DNA from: Treponema_I sp045631425
GTDB lineage: Bacteria > Spirochaetota > Spirochaetia > Treponematales > Treponemataceae
DNA: 64,000 nucleotides
Reading direction: 5' to 3'
NCBI GenBank assembly: GCA_045631425.1
Contig: JAZQUR010000085.1
Location: 55,324 to 119,323 of the forward strand
In this document: piece by piece, positions 40,552 to 48,844 of the stretch
How positions within the stretch are numbered: position 1 is the first letter of the stretch
Layout: each line of letters starts with the position of its first letter
Program-made: the position numbers and the translations under genes
Notes under the pieces: model-generated
Database searches by the model: none
Told to the model about the DNA's origin: nothing
Seen by the model: only the letters and a program-made list of their open reading frames with translations

Positions 40552-41979
40552 ATGGCTAAAAAGGAAAAAATACCTAATACTGGCTTAACTAAAAAGCATT
40601 GGTTTGGTTATATGTTTGGTGATTGGGGTGGATGTATGACTTTTACCCTTATGGCATCAACTTTTTCAATTTATTGTACGGACTGTCTTGGTGTAGATCC
40701 TAGAATTTTGGGCACATTGGTAATTATATGGACAATTTGGGATGCTGTTAATGACCCTATGATGGGAGCCCTAATGGATAAGGTTTTTGCAAGAAATCAA
40801 AATAAAAATGGCAAGTTTAGACCTTGGCTTTTACGATCCACTCCTTTGCTTGCTGTAACTGCTATAGCTCTTTGGATTGTTCCAACATTTTTTGAAGGCG
40901 TTACTTTGCTTGTAATGCTTTTTGTGTGTAAGATTCTTTATGAAGGTGCTTATACAATGTTCAATATTCCTATGGGCTCACTGCTTTCTGCTATGTCGAA
41001 AAATGATGCGGAACGTGCTTCCTTGTCTTCAGCACGTGGCGTTGGCTCAATGATTGGTAATATGGTTCCTGCAATGTTGGCACCAATTATTCTTGGTATG
41101 TTTGATACAAGAGATAGCAAACCTTATGCAATTATTGCTGTTATTTGTGCTGTAGTTGGATTTGTTATTTGTTTGCTTCACTATTTTTATACAGAAGAAC
41201 GTACAATTGTTGGGGAAAATGTAAAAGCTGATGATATTAAATTTGCTGATATTCTTGTGGTTGTAAGAAAAAATCGACCATTTGTTGCTCTTTGTATTCA
41301 TGGTGTTTGTATTTGTACTATGCAATATATTGCTCAAACACTCAGCATTTACATGTATGAGTCAGTTTTCCATGATGTAACATATCAAGCAATCGGTACA
41401 GCTCTTTCAAGTCCTATAATGATTGGTTCCATGATTGCTGTTCCTTTCCTCTGTAAAAAACTTGGACTTATGAACTTAATTCGTTCTTCACTGCTTATCA
41501 GTGGTGCAATTTATGCTGTTTTATTTGGTATGCATGTTGTGATGAATGTACATCCTTTGGTTCATGCTATTATTTCTGGACTTGCAATGGGTATGGGAAT
41601 GGTATCTATTCAAATGCAATGGGGACTTGTTGGGGAAGCAATCGACTATAACGAATATGCAACAGGAAAGAGAACTGAAGGTTCTATCTATGGTACTTTC
41701 AACTTAGCTCGTCGTATTGGTCAAACTGTTGGTCAAGGTTTTGCAATTTATGCACTTGCATGGATTGGATACAATGGTAAAGCTGATTTCCAAACAGACG
41801 GAACAGTATTTGGTCTAAAAGTTCTTTGTGTACTAATTCCAGCATTGTTTACTCTTGGTTCATGGGCTGCATTTAAGTTTGTTTGGAAAATTACTCCATC
41901 AGAACGTGAAGCTATTGCAGTAAAAAAAGCCGAAGCAAGTTCAGTTGCTGAAAAAAATAGCAGAATAAATCGAGGTTAA
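40552..41979 (+). CDS. Glycoside-pentoside-hexuronide (GPH) cation symporter
   Basis: 475 residues, about twelve membrane helices, MFS superfamily GPH family (MelB/XynP type). The start MAKKEKIPNTGLTKKHWFGYMFGDWGGCMTF carries the family FGDWG-type helix I. Motif DAVNDPMMGALMDK is the cation-site loop, and EYATGKRTEGSIYGTFNLARRIGQTVGQ is the characteristic helix X-XI segment. AGGAGGAGG precedes ATG 40552. It is followed 8 bp later by a carboxylesterase gene, so it may import acylated oligosaccharides that the esterase deacylates; this is inference. Confidence 0.92.
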   Translation: MAKKEKIPNTGLTKKHWFGYMFGDWGGCMTFTLMASTFSIYCTDCLGVDPRILGTLVIIWTIWDAVNDPMMGALMDKVFARNQNKNGKFRPWLLRSTPLLAVTAIALWIVPTFFEGVTLLVMLFVCKILYEGAYTMFNIPMGSLLSAMSKNDAERASLSSARGVGSMIGNMVPAMLAPIILGMFDTRDSKPYAIIAVICAVVGFVICLLHYFYTEERTIVGENVKADDIKFADILVVVRKNRPFVALCIHGVCICTMQYIAQTLSIYMYESVFHDVTYQAIGTALSSPIMIGSMIAVPFLCKKLGLMNLIRSSLLISGAIYAVLFGMHVVMNVHPLVHAIISGLAMGMGMVSIQMQWGLVGEAIDYNEYATGKRTEGSIYGTFNLARRIGQTVGQGFAIYALAWIGYNGKADFQTDGTVFGLKVLCVLIPALFTLGSWAAFKFVWKITPSEREAIAVKKAEASSVAEKNSRINRG

Positions 41980-41987
41980 CAAAATTT

Positions 41988-43343
41988 ATGGGCTATTTGA
42001 TAAATACTCCTTGCGGTCAAGTCCAGGGAGTTTCAAGCAGATTGGAATATGTGGTAGCGTATAAAGGTATTCGTTATGCTACAGCTGGAAGATGGGAATA
42101 TCCTAAACAGGTGACTCATTGGGAGGGCGTGTACGATGCCTCAAATTACGGTGCATGTTCTTATCAGCCTCGAGCTTTTTATAACGAAGAAGAAAATCTA
42201 AAAAAAGTATTTTATTATAATGAATTCCGAAAAGGTGAAACTTATACTTATAGCGAGGATTGTTTATTTCTAAATATTTTCACTCCAGAAACTGCAAAGG
42301 AAGGAGATAAACTTCCCGTATTGATTTATATTCACGGTGGTGGATTTACAGGTGGATGTGGTCATGAAAAGCATTTTGATGTACCTATTTGGCCTACAAA
42401 AGGCGTAATTGGGGTTACATTAAATTATCGTCTTGGACCTATGGGATTTGTTTGTCTTCCAGAGTTAAAAGAAGAAGCTGGTTTTACCGGAAACTATGGA
42501 CTTTTTGACCAACTTACTGCCATAAAATGGATAAAGGATAATATCAGCGCATTTGGTGGTAATCCGGATAATTTGACTATTATGGGACAAAGTGCTGGTG
42601 CTATGAGTGTGCAACAACATTCATTAAGTCCATTAAGTGAAGGGTTGTTTTCCAAAGCCATAATGAGTAGTGGTGGTGGTGTAAGCAAAATTCTGTCTGC
42701 AAAGCCTGCTGAAAAAAATTACAAGTTTTGGGAAATGGCAATGAATTATGCGGGATGTAAAAATCTATCAGAATTTAGAGCAATTTCTCCTGAAAAACTT
42801 TTTGAAGCTTGGAATTATGCAAAAAAAACACTTCATAATCCTGGATGCTTTCCTTGCATGGATGGCCGCCTGGTAGTTGGTACAGGTGCTGATATTCTTA
42901 CCGCAAAAAAACATCATAAGATTCATTATATGACAGGTTCTACAAGTGAGGATATGATGCCTCCTATTTTGCAAAGTATGGCAAAAAAATGGTGCGCTGC
43001 CCAAGAGAAAGAAAGCTATACATGGTATTTTGATCGCCAACTTCCTGGTGATGAAAATGGTGCTTGGCATTCGTCAGATTTGTGGTATTGGTTTGGTACT
43101 TTACCTAATTGTTGGCGTCCTATGGAACAAAAGGATTACGATTTAAGCGAACAGATGACAAGTTACTTATGCAATTTTGTTCGCACTGGTAATCCAAATG
43201 GAGATTCCTTACCAACGTGGCTTCCATCAACCAAAAAACAAAAAAAAGTTATTTTCTTTGGGGAAGAAGATACTGAAATGTATAAAACAAACCAAATGAA
43301 AATGATAAAAACCATGCTTACTAACAAAGCAGTTGGTGAATAA
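41988..43343 (+). CDS. Type-B carboxylesterase/lipase
   Basis: 451-residue alpha/beta hydrolase. The oxyanion loop is IYIHGGGFTGGCG, the nucleophile elbow is TIMGQSAGAMSVQ, and EDCLFLNIFTP is the family's second signature. A likely catalytic acid is in TGSTSEDMMP and the histidine is in AWHSSDLWYWFG. There is no signal peptide, so the enzyme is cytoplasmic. It probably shares a transcript with the upstream GPH symporter and is closed by a terminator. Confidence 0.9.
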   Translation: MGYLINTPCGQVQGVSSRLEYVVAYKGIRYATAGRWEYPKQVTHWEGVYDASNYGACSYQPRAFYNEEENLKKVFYYNEFRKGETYTYSEDCLFLNIFTPETAKEGDKLPVLIYIHGGGFTGGCGHEKHFDVPIWPTKGVIGVTLNYRLGPMGFVCLPELKEEAGFTGNYGLFDQLTAIKWIKDNISAFGGNPDNLTIMGQSAGAMSVQQHSLSPLSEGLFSKAIMSSGGGVSKILSAKPAEKNYKFWEMAMNYAGCKNLSEFRAISPEKLFEAWNYAKKTLHNPGCFPCMDGRLVVGTGADILTAKKHHKIHYMTGSTSEDMMPPILQSMAKKWCAAQEKESYTWYFDRQLPGDENGAWHSSDLWYWFGTLPNCWRPMEQKDYDLSEQMTSYLCNFVRTGNPNGDSLPTWLPSTKKQKKVIFFGEEDTEMYKTNQMKMIKTMLTNKAVGE

Positions 43344-43348
43344 GATGC

Positions 43349-43390
43349 AAAAACGCACTATTTTGTTTTCAAGTTAGTGCGTTTTTTTTT
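43349..43390 (+). terminator. Terminator after carboxylesterase gene
   Basis: AAACGCACTA pairs with TAGTGCGTTT, followed by T-run. Confidence 0.9.
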
Positions 43391-43431
43391 TAAGTTAATA
43401 AAAAATCTTGAATATCCCAAAAATCATACTA

Positions 43432-43459
43432 TTGACATAAAGTTCAAAACTGCTATAAT
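43432..43459 (+). promoter_or_regulatory. Near-consensus promoter abutting ispE
   Basis: Exact TTGACA (43432-43437), 16-bp spacer, exact TATAAT (43454-43459). Only 9 nt separate the -10 box from the ispE ATG, so the start site falls at or 1-2 nt before the start codon. Confidence 0.8.
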
Positions 43460-43468
43460 GTAAAAACC

Positions 43469-44335
43469 ATGTTGCGTAGTGTTCATGTTATCGTTCCTGC
43501 AAAAATCAATTTACACCTAAAAGTAAATGAAAAACGGAATGATGGATTTCATGATATCGAGAGTATCTTTCAGAAAATTCCTCTTTACGATGAATTGCTG
43601 ATAGAGATGGCGGATACCAAAAACACTTGTATAATAAACTCACCTGTTTTTAAACTCCCCGAAAATAATACTCTTGTCTCTGCGTATTCAGCCTTTTGTG
43701 CTGCTACTGGTATTTCTGAAGGTGTAACTGTGACTTTAACAAAGCGCATTCCCTCTGGTGCTGGTATGGGTGGCGGATCTTCTGATGCTGCTGGAATGCT
43801 TCAAGGTTTACAAAAACTATTTGGAGTATCTTTGACAGATGCTGAACTAAAAAATGCAGCTGAAACAATTGGAAGTGATGTTTCTTTTTTCTTGTACGAT
43901 GGTCCTGATTGTGATGCAGCCATTGTTACAGGTCGGGGTGAAAATGTTAAATACATCAAATCTCGAAGAGATCTTTTTTATGTGTTAGTGTGTCCGGGTG
44001 TTCATAGTTCTACTAAGGAAGCATACGAATTAGTAGATAATTGGAACAACGGGGATTGTACGACTTTTCCTTTGATAACAGAGTTAGAGTCTATTTATAG
44101 AGGTTCGATAAAAGATTGGACTTTTGGAAATAGTTTTACTAAACCTGTTGCATGGAAATATCCAAAAATTCAGCAAGCAATAAATGATTTGACTGTTTTT
44201 AATCCTGATTTTGTTGAAATGACTGGATCTGGTTCTGTCGTCTTCGGCATTTTTACTTCAGAAAATGATGCGAAAAAAGCCTACACTCAACTTTGCCAAA
44301 CTTGGAATGAATCTTATTTGTTAAAATCAACATAG
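43469..44335 (+). CDS. ispE: 4-diphosphocytidyl-2-C-methyl-D-erythritol kinase
   Basis: 288 residues of the GHMP kinase family; MEP-pathway step phosphorylating CDP-ME. Motifs: VIVPAKINLHLKVNEKRNDGFHDIESIFQ, the ATP-binding PSGAGMGGGSSDAAGMLQGL, and the C-terminal MTGSGSVVFGIF. The start codon is fixed by the ordinary IspE N-terminus. No Shine-Dalgarno exists, and the promoter ends 9 nt upstream, so the mRNA is probably leaderless. Dxs, from the same pathway, is at 55.8-57.8 kb. Confidence 0.96.
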   Translation: MLRSVHVIVPAKINLHLKVNEKRNDGFHDIESIFQKIPLYDELLIEMADTKNTCIINSPVFKLPENNTLVSAYSAFCAATGISEGVTVTLTKRIPSGAGMGGGSSDAAGMLQGLQKLFGVSLTDAELKNAAETIGSDVSFFLYDGPDCDAAIVTGRGENVKYIKSRRDLFYVLVCPGVHSSTKEAYELVDNWNNGDCTTFPLITELESIYRGSIKDWTFGNSFTKPVAWKYPKIQQAINDLTVFNPDFVEMTGSGSVVFGIFTSENDAKKAYTQLCQTWNESYLLKST

Positions 44336-44362
44336 TGTTGTATACAACTCAGGAGGATAGAT

Positions 44363-44644
44363 ATGCAGATTACAGAAATCCGTATTCGCAAGGTAGCTGC
44401 TGAAGGCAAGTTGAAGGCTTACGTTACAGTAACATTTGATAGCTGTTTCGTGATTCATAACGTAAAGATTATCGAAGGCAAAACAGGACATTTTATTGCA
44501 ATGCCAAGTCGTAAAACTAGTACGGGTGAATACAAAGATGTTGCGCATCCAATTACCCCAGAGTTTCGCACTGAGTTGCAAGACAAAATTCTTGCAGAGT
44601 TTGAAGCTGGACACATTGAAGAAGGCGATATAGACGACATTTAG
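44363..44644 (+). CDS. spoVG: SpoVG family RNA/DNA-binding regulator
   Basis: 93 residues: MQITEIRIRKVAAEGKLKAYVTVTFDSCFVIHNVKIIEGKTGHFIAMPSRK is cut here only for description and is diagnostic in its FVIHNVKI and FIAMPSRK blocks. Then comes KDVAHPITPEFR. SpoVG proteins bind RNA or DNA; in Borrelia they act as regulators, so the name does not imply sporulation. AGGAGG precedes the ATG. It lies 27 bp after ispE and before tRNA-Gln. Confidence 0.95.
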   Translation: MQITEIRIRKVAAEGKLKAYVTVTFDSCFVIHNVKIIEGKTGHFIAMPSRKTSTGEYKDVAHPITPEFRTELQDKILAEFEAGHIEEGDIDDI

Positions 44645-44708
44645 TCTTGTTTTTTAACTTTTTTGAAAAAAAAGTTAAAAAAAAATCGAAAAAAAAGCTA
44701 AAAACCAG

Positions 44709-44736
44709 TTGCATAAAAATTATATATGTGTATAAT
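44709..44736 (+). promoter_or_regulatory. tRNA-Gln promoter
   Basis: TTGCAT (44709-44714), 16-bp spacer, TATAAT (44731-44736). Confidence 0.6.
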
Positions 44737-44757
44737 ACTATGTAGCTGATTTGATAT

Positions 44758-44830
44758 TGAGACGTCGGCAAGTGGTAAGCCCCCAGTTTTTGGTACTGGT
44801 ATTCCGCAGGTTCGAATCCTGCCGTCTCAG
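44758..44830 (+). tRNA. tRNA-Gln (TTG)
   Basis: Full cloverleaf, 73 nt: acceptor TGAGACG/CGTCTCA, D arm GGC..GCC, anticodon stem CCAGT/ACTGG with loop TTTTGGT (anticodon TTG), and T arm GCAGG TTCGAAT CCTGC. CCA is not encoded. Confidence 0.97.
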
Positions 44831-44833
44831 CTA

Positions 44834-44946
44834 AACAAACAGTACACTGTTTAATAAAACTAGAAATAGTTTTAAGTTGAGAGAAATGTCAAGGTACCCA
44901 CCTTGACATTTCTTTTATCTACTACTTTTTTTGAAAATGTAGATAA
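44834..44946. repeat. Four consecutive palindromes after tRNA-Gln
   Basis: AACAGT/ACTGTT, AAACTA/TAGTTT, GAAATGTCAAGGT/ACCTTGACATTTC (13-bp perfect stem, loop ACCC, followed by TTTTAT) and TATCTAC/GTAGATA. The third is a plausible tRNA terminator. The whole run may be the leader of rplY. Confidence 0.6.
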
Positions 44947-45008
44947 AACAACATGAATATGTGTGTGTTTATTTTAGCAATAAAAAATCATATTTGAGGA
45001 GATCCATC

Positions 45009-45563
45009 ATGGATAAATTAACAGTAACAGCAACTGTTCGTTCAACAACAGGTAAAAGAGCTGCAAAAGCACTTCGTGCAACAGGTAATCTTCCTGCAGT
45101 AATGTACAATGGAAAAGGTGAAGCAACAATGCTTCAAGTTAATGAAGCTGAATTCACAAAAGTTTGGAAACAAGCTACTCCTACAACTCTAGTTGAATTA
45201 GTTGTTGGAAAAGAAAAACACCTAGCTTTCATCAAAGATACAGAATATAACATCATTACAGATAAAAACCTACATGCTGATTTCCAAGTAATCGATGCAG
45301 ACAAAGTATTAACAGTTCCTATCAAAGTTCAACTTGGTGGAAACCCAGCTGGTGTACGTGAAGGTGGTAACTTACAAAAAGGTATCGATACTATCAAAAT
45401 TTCATGTCTACCAAAAGACTTACCAGTTCGTATCATCGCTGACATCAGTGATCTAAAAATTGGTGACAAAATGGCTGTTAAACAAATCGCACTTCCAGAA
45501 GGTGTAAAAGTTGTTTCTAACGGTGATGCAGTAATTGCAACAATCAAAGCACCACGTCGCTAA
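45009..45563 (+). CDS. rplY: 50S ribosomal protein L25 (Ctc form)
   Basis: 184 residues, the long CTC-type L25 with an N-terminal 5S rRNA-binding domain (LTVTATVRSTTGKRAAKALRATGNLPAVMYNGKGE) and a C-terminal TL5/CTC beta domain (VPIKVQLGGNPAGVREGGNLQK, then IADISDLKIGDKMAVKQIALPEGVKVV). GAGGAG precedes ATG 45009; the in-frame upstream part from 44961 lies in the leader palindromes and is not used. Rich in CTA leucine codons, as in other highly expressed genes here. Confidence 0.95.
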   Translation: MDKLTVTATVRSTTGKRAAKALRATGNLPAVMYNGKGEATMLQVNEAEFTKVWKQATPTTLVELVVGKEKHLAFIKDTEYNIITDKNLHADFQVIDADKVLTVPIKVQLGGNPAGVREGGNLQKGIDTIKISCLPKDLPVRIIADISDLKIGDKMAVKQIALPEGVKVVSNGDAVIATIKAPRR

Positions 45564-45579
45564 TTAACTACTTTTGTTA

Positions 45580-45616
45580 GTACAAGGCTGTCCATGATTT
45601 TGGGCAGCTTTTTTTG
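45580..45616 (+). terminator. rplY terminator
   Basis: CTGTCC pairs with GGGCAG (one G-T) with flanking AAG/CTT, followed by T7. It lies immediately before tilS. Confidence 0.75.
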
Positions 45617-45625
45617 TTTATGTGT

Positions 45626-47005
45626 ATGAAAGATTTATCCCTATCCGAAAAATTATATAGTGAAGTAAAATCTCAATTTGAAAAGAACCATCTGCTTAAA
45701 ACTGATTTTTCTGTGGTTTTGGCTGTTTCTGGTGGTGCAGATTCTATGGTTTTATTTCATCTTTTGAATCGGTTGCGAAAGGAAGTTGGTTTTAAACTTT
45801 TTGCAGTAACTGTGAATCATAATATTCGTCCAAAAGAAGAAAGTCTTGCTGATGTTTTGCTTGTAAAAAAGTTCGCAAATCAACTTGATGTAGAGCTTAA
45901 AATCCATGAATTTGAGAGTGGATATATAGAAAATGTTAGGCTTCAACGTAAAAAAGGCATAGAAGAAGCGGCTCGTCATTGTCGCTATAAGGTTTTTTCA
46001 GATTTTGCAAAGGAAGTTAAGGCTGACTGTGTTTGTCTTGCTCATAATCAAAATGACAATTTAGAAACTTTGTTGCAGCGTTTTTTGCAAGGCTCTGTAT
46101 TAAAATCGGGGATAAAAAATAAGCGGGATATTTATTTTCGACCAATGTTAAATATTTCCCGTTGTGATATCGAAGCTTATGCCACCGAAAATCAAATTGA
46201 ATATTGTATCGATTCCACAAATCTTGAAAATAATTATCTGCGCAATAAAATTCGAAATCAACTTATGCCAGTTTTGGATTCATTTTTTGATGGATGGCAA
46301 TCTGGAGTTTTGGCTGCAGGTGAAAAATTATCCGATGTGGAAAAATTAATCGAAAATTCATTAAAGGATTTGAATTGGAACATTGATTTCGATAATGGAT
46401 TTGTTTATTTTGATTTTGGTGATTTTTCAAAGCTGGACAAATCTCTGAAAATCAACTTTTTGTATAAAGGATTGGAAAGTTACTTTCACTTAATGGCTGC
46501 AAAAAATCCAAGTATTGTTGCAGAATTTGTGCGTTTCCCGTACCAATTATTGGAAAAATTTGTTGCTGATTATCAGTCTGTGGATTTTGAGAAAATCCTT
46601 ATATCAAAAGAAAATGGAAATATCTTCATTGGAAAAGTCAAAAAAGGATATGACAACAAGGGATTTTATACTATAATAGATAATGTTGGTCTTTATGATT
46701 TAGATTTTGGGCAAATTCAAGTTATGGAAAAGGCGCAAAATCGATTTGTTGCGAAATTGGTCGGTACAGATTATGTTTCTGGAGAATTTTTGCTTCCTGT
46801 GGTAATTCGAAGTAAGGATGATTCAGATTTCATCGAAGATAAAAACAAAAATAAAAAAAATGTTACAAAGATTTTTTCTGAATGGAAGGTTTTAGAAGAA
46901 GATAAAAATTCTATTCCCATTTTCTCCGATGTGAAGATTCGAGGACTATGGGGCGAACCTTTTAATGCAGAAAACTTTTTTGTTAAAATTGATGAGGAAT
47001 TATGA
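45626..47005 (+). CDS. tilS: tRNA(Ile)-lysidine synthetase
   Basis: About 459 residues. It converts C34 of tRNA-Ile(CAU) to lysidine. The PP-loop is VLAVSGGADSMVLFHLL. The ATPase domain continues with VTVNHNIRPKEESLADVLLV, GIEEAARHCRYKVF and CLAHNQNDNLETLLQRFLQGS, then RPMLNISR and DSTNLENNYLRNKIRNQLMP. ATGs at 45620 and 45626 and a TTG at 45614 are all in frame. No good Shine-Dalgarno separates them because the rplY terminator is adjacent, so the exact start is uncertain. The stop overlaps ftsH. Confidence 0.94.
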   Translation: MKDLSLSEKLYSEVKSQFEKNHLLKTDFSVVLAVSGGADSMVLFHLLNRLRKEVGFKLFAVTVNHNIRPKEESLADVLLVKKFANQLDVELKIHEFESGYIENVRLQRKKGIEEAARHCRYKVFSDFAKEVKADCVCLAHNQNDNLETLLQRFLQGSVLKSGIKNKRDIYFRPMLNISRCDIEAYATENQIEYCIDSTNLENNYLRNKIRNQLMPVLDSFFDGWQSGVLAAGEKLSDVEKLIENSLKDLNWNIDFDNGFVYFDFGDFSKLDKSLKINFLYKGLESYFHLMAAKNPSIVAEFVRFPYQLLEKFVADYQSVDFEKILISKENGNIFIGKVKKGYDNKGFYTIIDNVGLYDLDFGQIQVMEKAQNRFVAKLVGTDYVSGEFLLPVVIRSKDDSDFIEDKNKNKKNVTKIFSEWKVLEEDKNSIPIFSDVKIRGLWGEPFNAENFFVKIDEEL

Positions 47006-48840
47006 AACTTGAAAATAATAATGAGCCAAAAAAAGAAAAAGGTTGTTTCGGATTTACAATCTTTGTTGCATTCATAATTTGTATTGTTTTGATTTTTACT
47101 AACTTAACAAATGCAGTACAAAAAAATACTACCCAAATTAGTTATTCTGATTTTTTGGCTTCGATTGATTCAAATACTTTAAAAGAAGTAAATATTATTG
47201 ATAAAACAACTATAAAAGGCAAAATGTTGATGGAAAATGGTCAATATTCTTCCTTTTATGTTGAAATCCCTTATGATGATCCAAATCTAATTGCATCATT
47301 AAAAGAAAAAAATGTGTTGATTTTTGGACAAACTACAAAACCAAGCATTATAGAAAAAATTTTAAGTTATTTACCTTGGTTTTTTAGCATTTTAATTATT
47401 CTTTTGATTTTGCGAAATCAAGCAGCTCACAATGCAAATGGTATGAGGTTTGCAGAAAGTAGAGCTAAAATCTACGATAAAACAAAAGCAACTGTGAAAT
47501 TTGACGATGTTGCAGGGCAAAAAGAAGCAAAAGAAGAACTTGCAGAAATTGTAGACTTTTTGAAATATCCAACTAAATACGAAAAAATGGGGGCAAAAGT
47601 GCCTCACGGGATTCTTTTAGTGGGAAATCCTGGAACTGGAAAAACTTTGCTTGCACGAGCCGTTGCTGGTGAAGCTGATGTAAACTTTTTGCACATTTCT
47701 GGTTCTGATTTCGTTGAAATGTTTGTTGGTGTTGGTGCAAGTCGAGTTAGAAATCTTTTTGCTCAAGCTAGACGTATGTCACCTTGTGTAATTTTTATTG
47801 ATGAAATTGATGCAGTTGGTCGTGCTCGTGGAGCAGGGCTTGGTGGTGGCCACGACGAAAGAGAGCAAACCCTTAACCAAATTCTTGTAGAAATGGACGG
47901 ATTTGAAAAAACTGATGGTGTTATCGTTTTAGCAGCCACAAACCGTCCTGATGTTTTGGATCAAGCTTTGCTTCGTCCTGGACGATTTGATCGACAAGTT
48001 ACTGTTGCAATGCCTGATATCAAAGAGCGGGAAGCAATTTTACAAGTTCATGCAAAAAAAGTTCCTGTAGGACCTGATTTTGATATTAAAAAACTTGCTC
48101 GGGCAACTTCTGGAATGAGTGGCGCTGATTTATCAAATATTGTAAATGAAGCAGCTATTTATGCGGCTCGAAAAAATAAGTCTATTGTTGAAAATGTGGA
48201 GTTTGAAGAAGCTCGTGACAAAGTCCTAATGGGTATAGCTCGAAAATCCCTTGTTTTATCAGAAAAAGACAAGTTGATGACAGCTTTCCACGAATCTGGA
48301 CACGCATTGCCGTATTATTTTTTGAAAAATGCTACTGCTTTGCATAAAGTTACTATTATTCCACATGAAAGAGCTTTAGGCGTCACAGTTGGGCTTCCAA
48401 AAGAGGATTCATACACTCATACAAAGGGTCAGCTTGAAGATAGACTTGTTATCATGTATGGCGGTTATGTTGCAGAACGTTTGATTTATGGTGAAACAAC
48501 AACAGGTACTCAAAACGATATTCAGCAAGCAACCGAACTCGCTCATAGAATGGTTTGCCAGTGGGGTATGTCAAAACTTGGAGCAGTTTGTTTCCATAAC
48601 GATGAAGAACCTGTTTTCATGGGCAAGGAAATGGCAAAGCACAAAGGAATCTCTGATTATGCATCTGCAGAAATCGATAAAGCAGTTTTGGAAATTTTAA
48701 AAGAAGCTGAGATTCGTGCCGAGAAAATTTTATCAGAAAATAAAGATAAATTAGAAATTCTTGCAAAAGCTCTTGTTGAAAAAGAAACTCTAGATGATAA
48801 TGAAATTCGTGAATTACTAGGTTTGCAAAAGGAAATGTAG
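47002..48840 (+). CDS. ftsH: ATP-dependent zinc metalloprotease FtsH
   Basis: 612-residue hexameric membrane AAA+ protease. Two N-terminal helices (GFTIFVAFIICIVLIFTNL and LPWFFSILIILLILR) flank a periplasmic domain. Walker A is GNPGTGKT, where most FtsH have GPPGTGKT. Walker B is CVIFIDEIDAVG, and the second region of homology contains ATNRPDVLDQALLRPGRFDR. The zinc site is FHESGHALPYY, with HESGH rather than the usual HEAGH. The third ligand is in the region after RLVIMYGGYVAERLIYGE. Starts by overlapping tilS (ATGA). Confidence 0.97.
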   Translation: MKLENNNEPKKEKGCFGFTIFVAFIICIVLIFTNLTNAVQKNTTQISYSDFLASIDSNTLKEVNIIDKTTIKGKMLMENGQYSSFYVEIPYDDPNLIASLKEKNVLIFGQTTKPSIIEKILSYLPWFFSILIILLILRNQAAHNANGMRFAESRAKIYDKTKATVKFDDVAGQKEAKEELAEIVDFLKYPTKYEKMGAKVPHGILLVGNPGTGKTLLARAVAGEADVNFLHISGSDFVEMFVGVGASRVRNLFAQARRMSPCVIFIDEIDAVGRARGAGLGGGHDEREQTLNQILVEMDGFEKTDGVIVLAATNRPDVLDQALLRPGRFDRQVTVAMPDIKEREAILQVHAKKVPVGPDFDIKKLARATSGMSGADLSNIVNEAAIYAARKNKSIVENVEFEEARDKVLMGIARKSLVLSEKDKLMTAFHESGHALPYYFLKNATALHKVTIIPHERALGVTVGLPKEDSYTHTKGQLEDRLVIMYGGYVAERLIYGETTTGTQNDIQQATELAHRMVCQWGMSKLGAVCFHNDEEPVFMGKEMAKHKGISDYASAEIDKAVLEILKEAEIRAEKILSENKDKLEILAKALVEKETLDDNEIRELLGLQKEM

Positions 48841-48844
48841 TAGT

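Noticed and set aside
44649..44699. AACTTTTTT/AAAAAAGTT palindrome after spoVG as a terminator
   Set aside because: Low-complexity A/T pairing with A-rich rather than T-rich flank on the plus strand. Not a convincing terminator.
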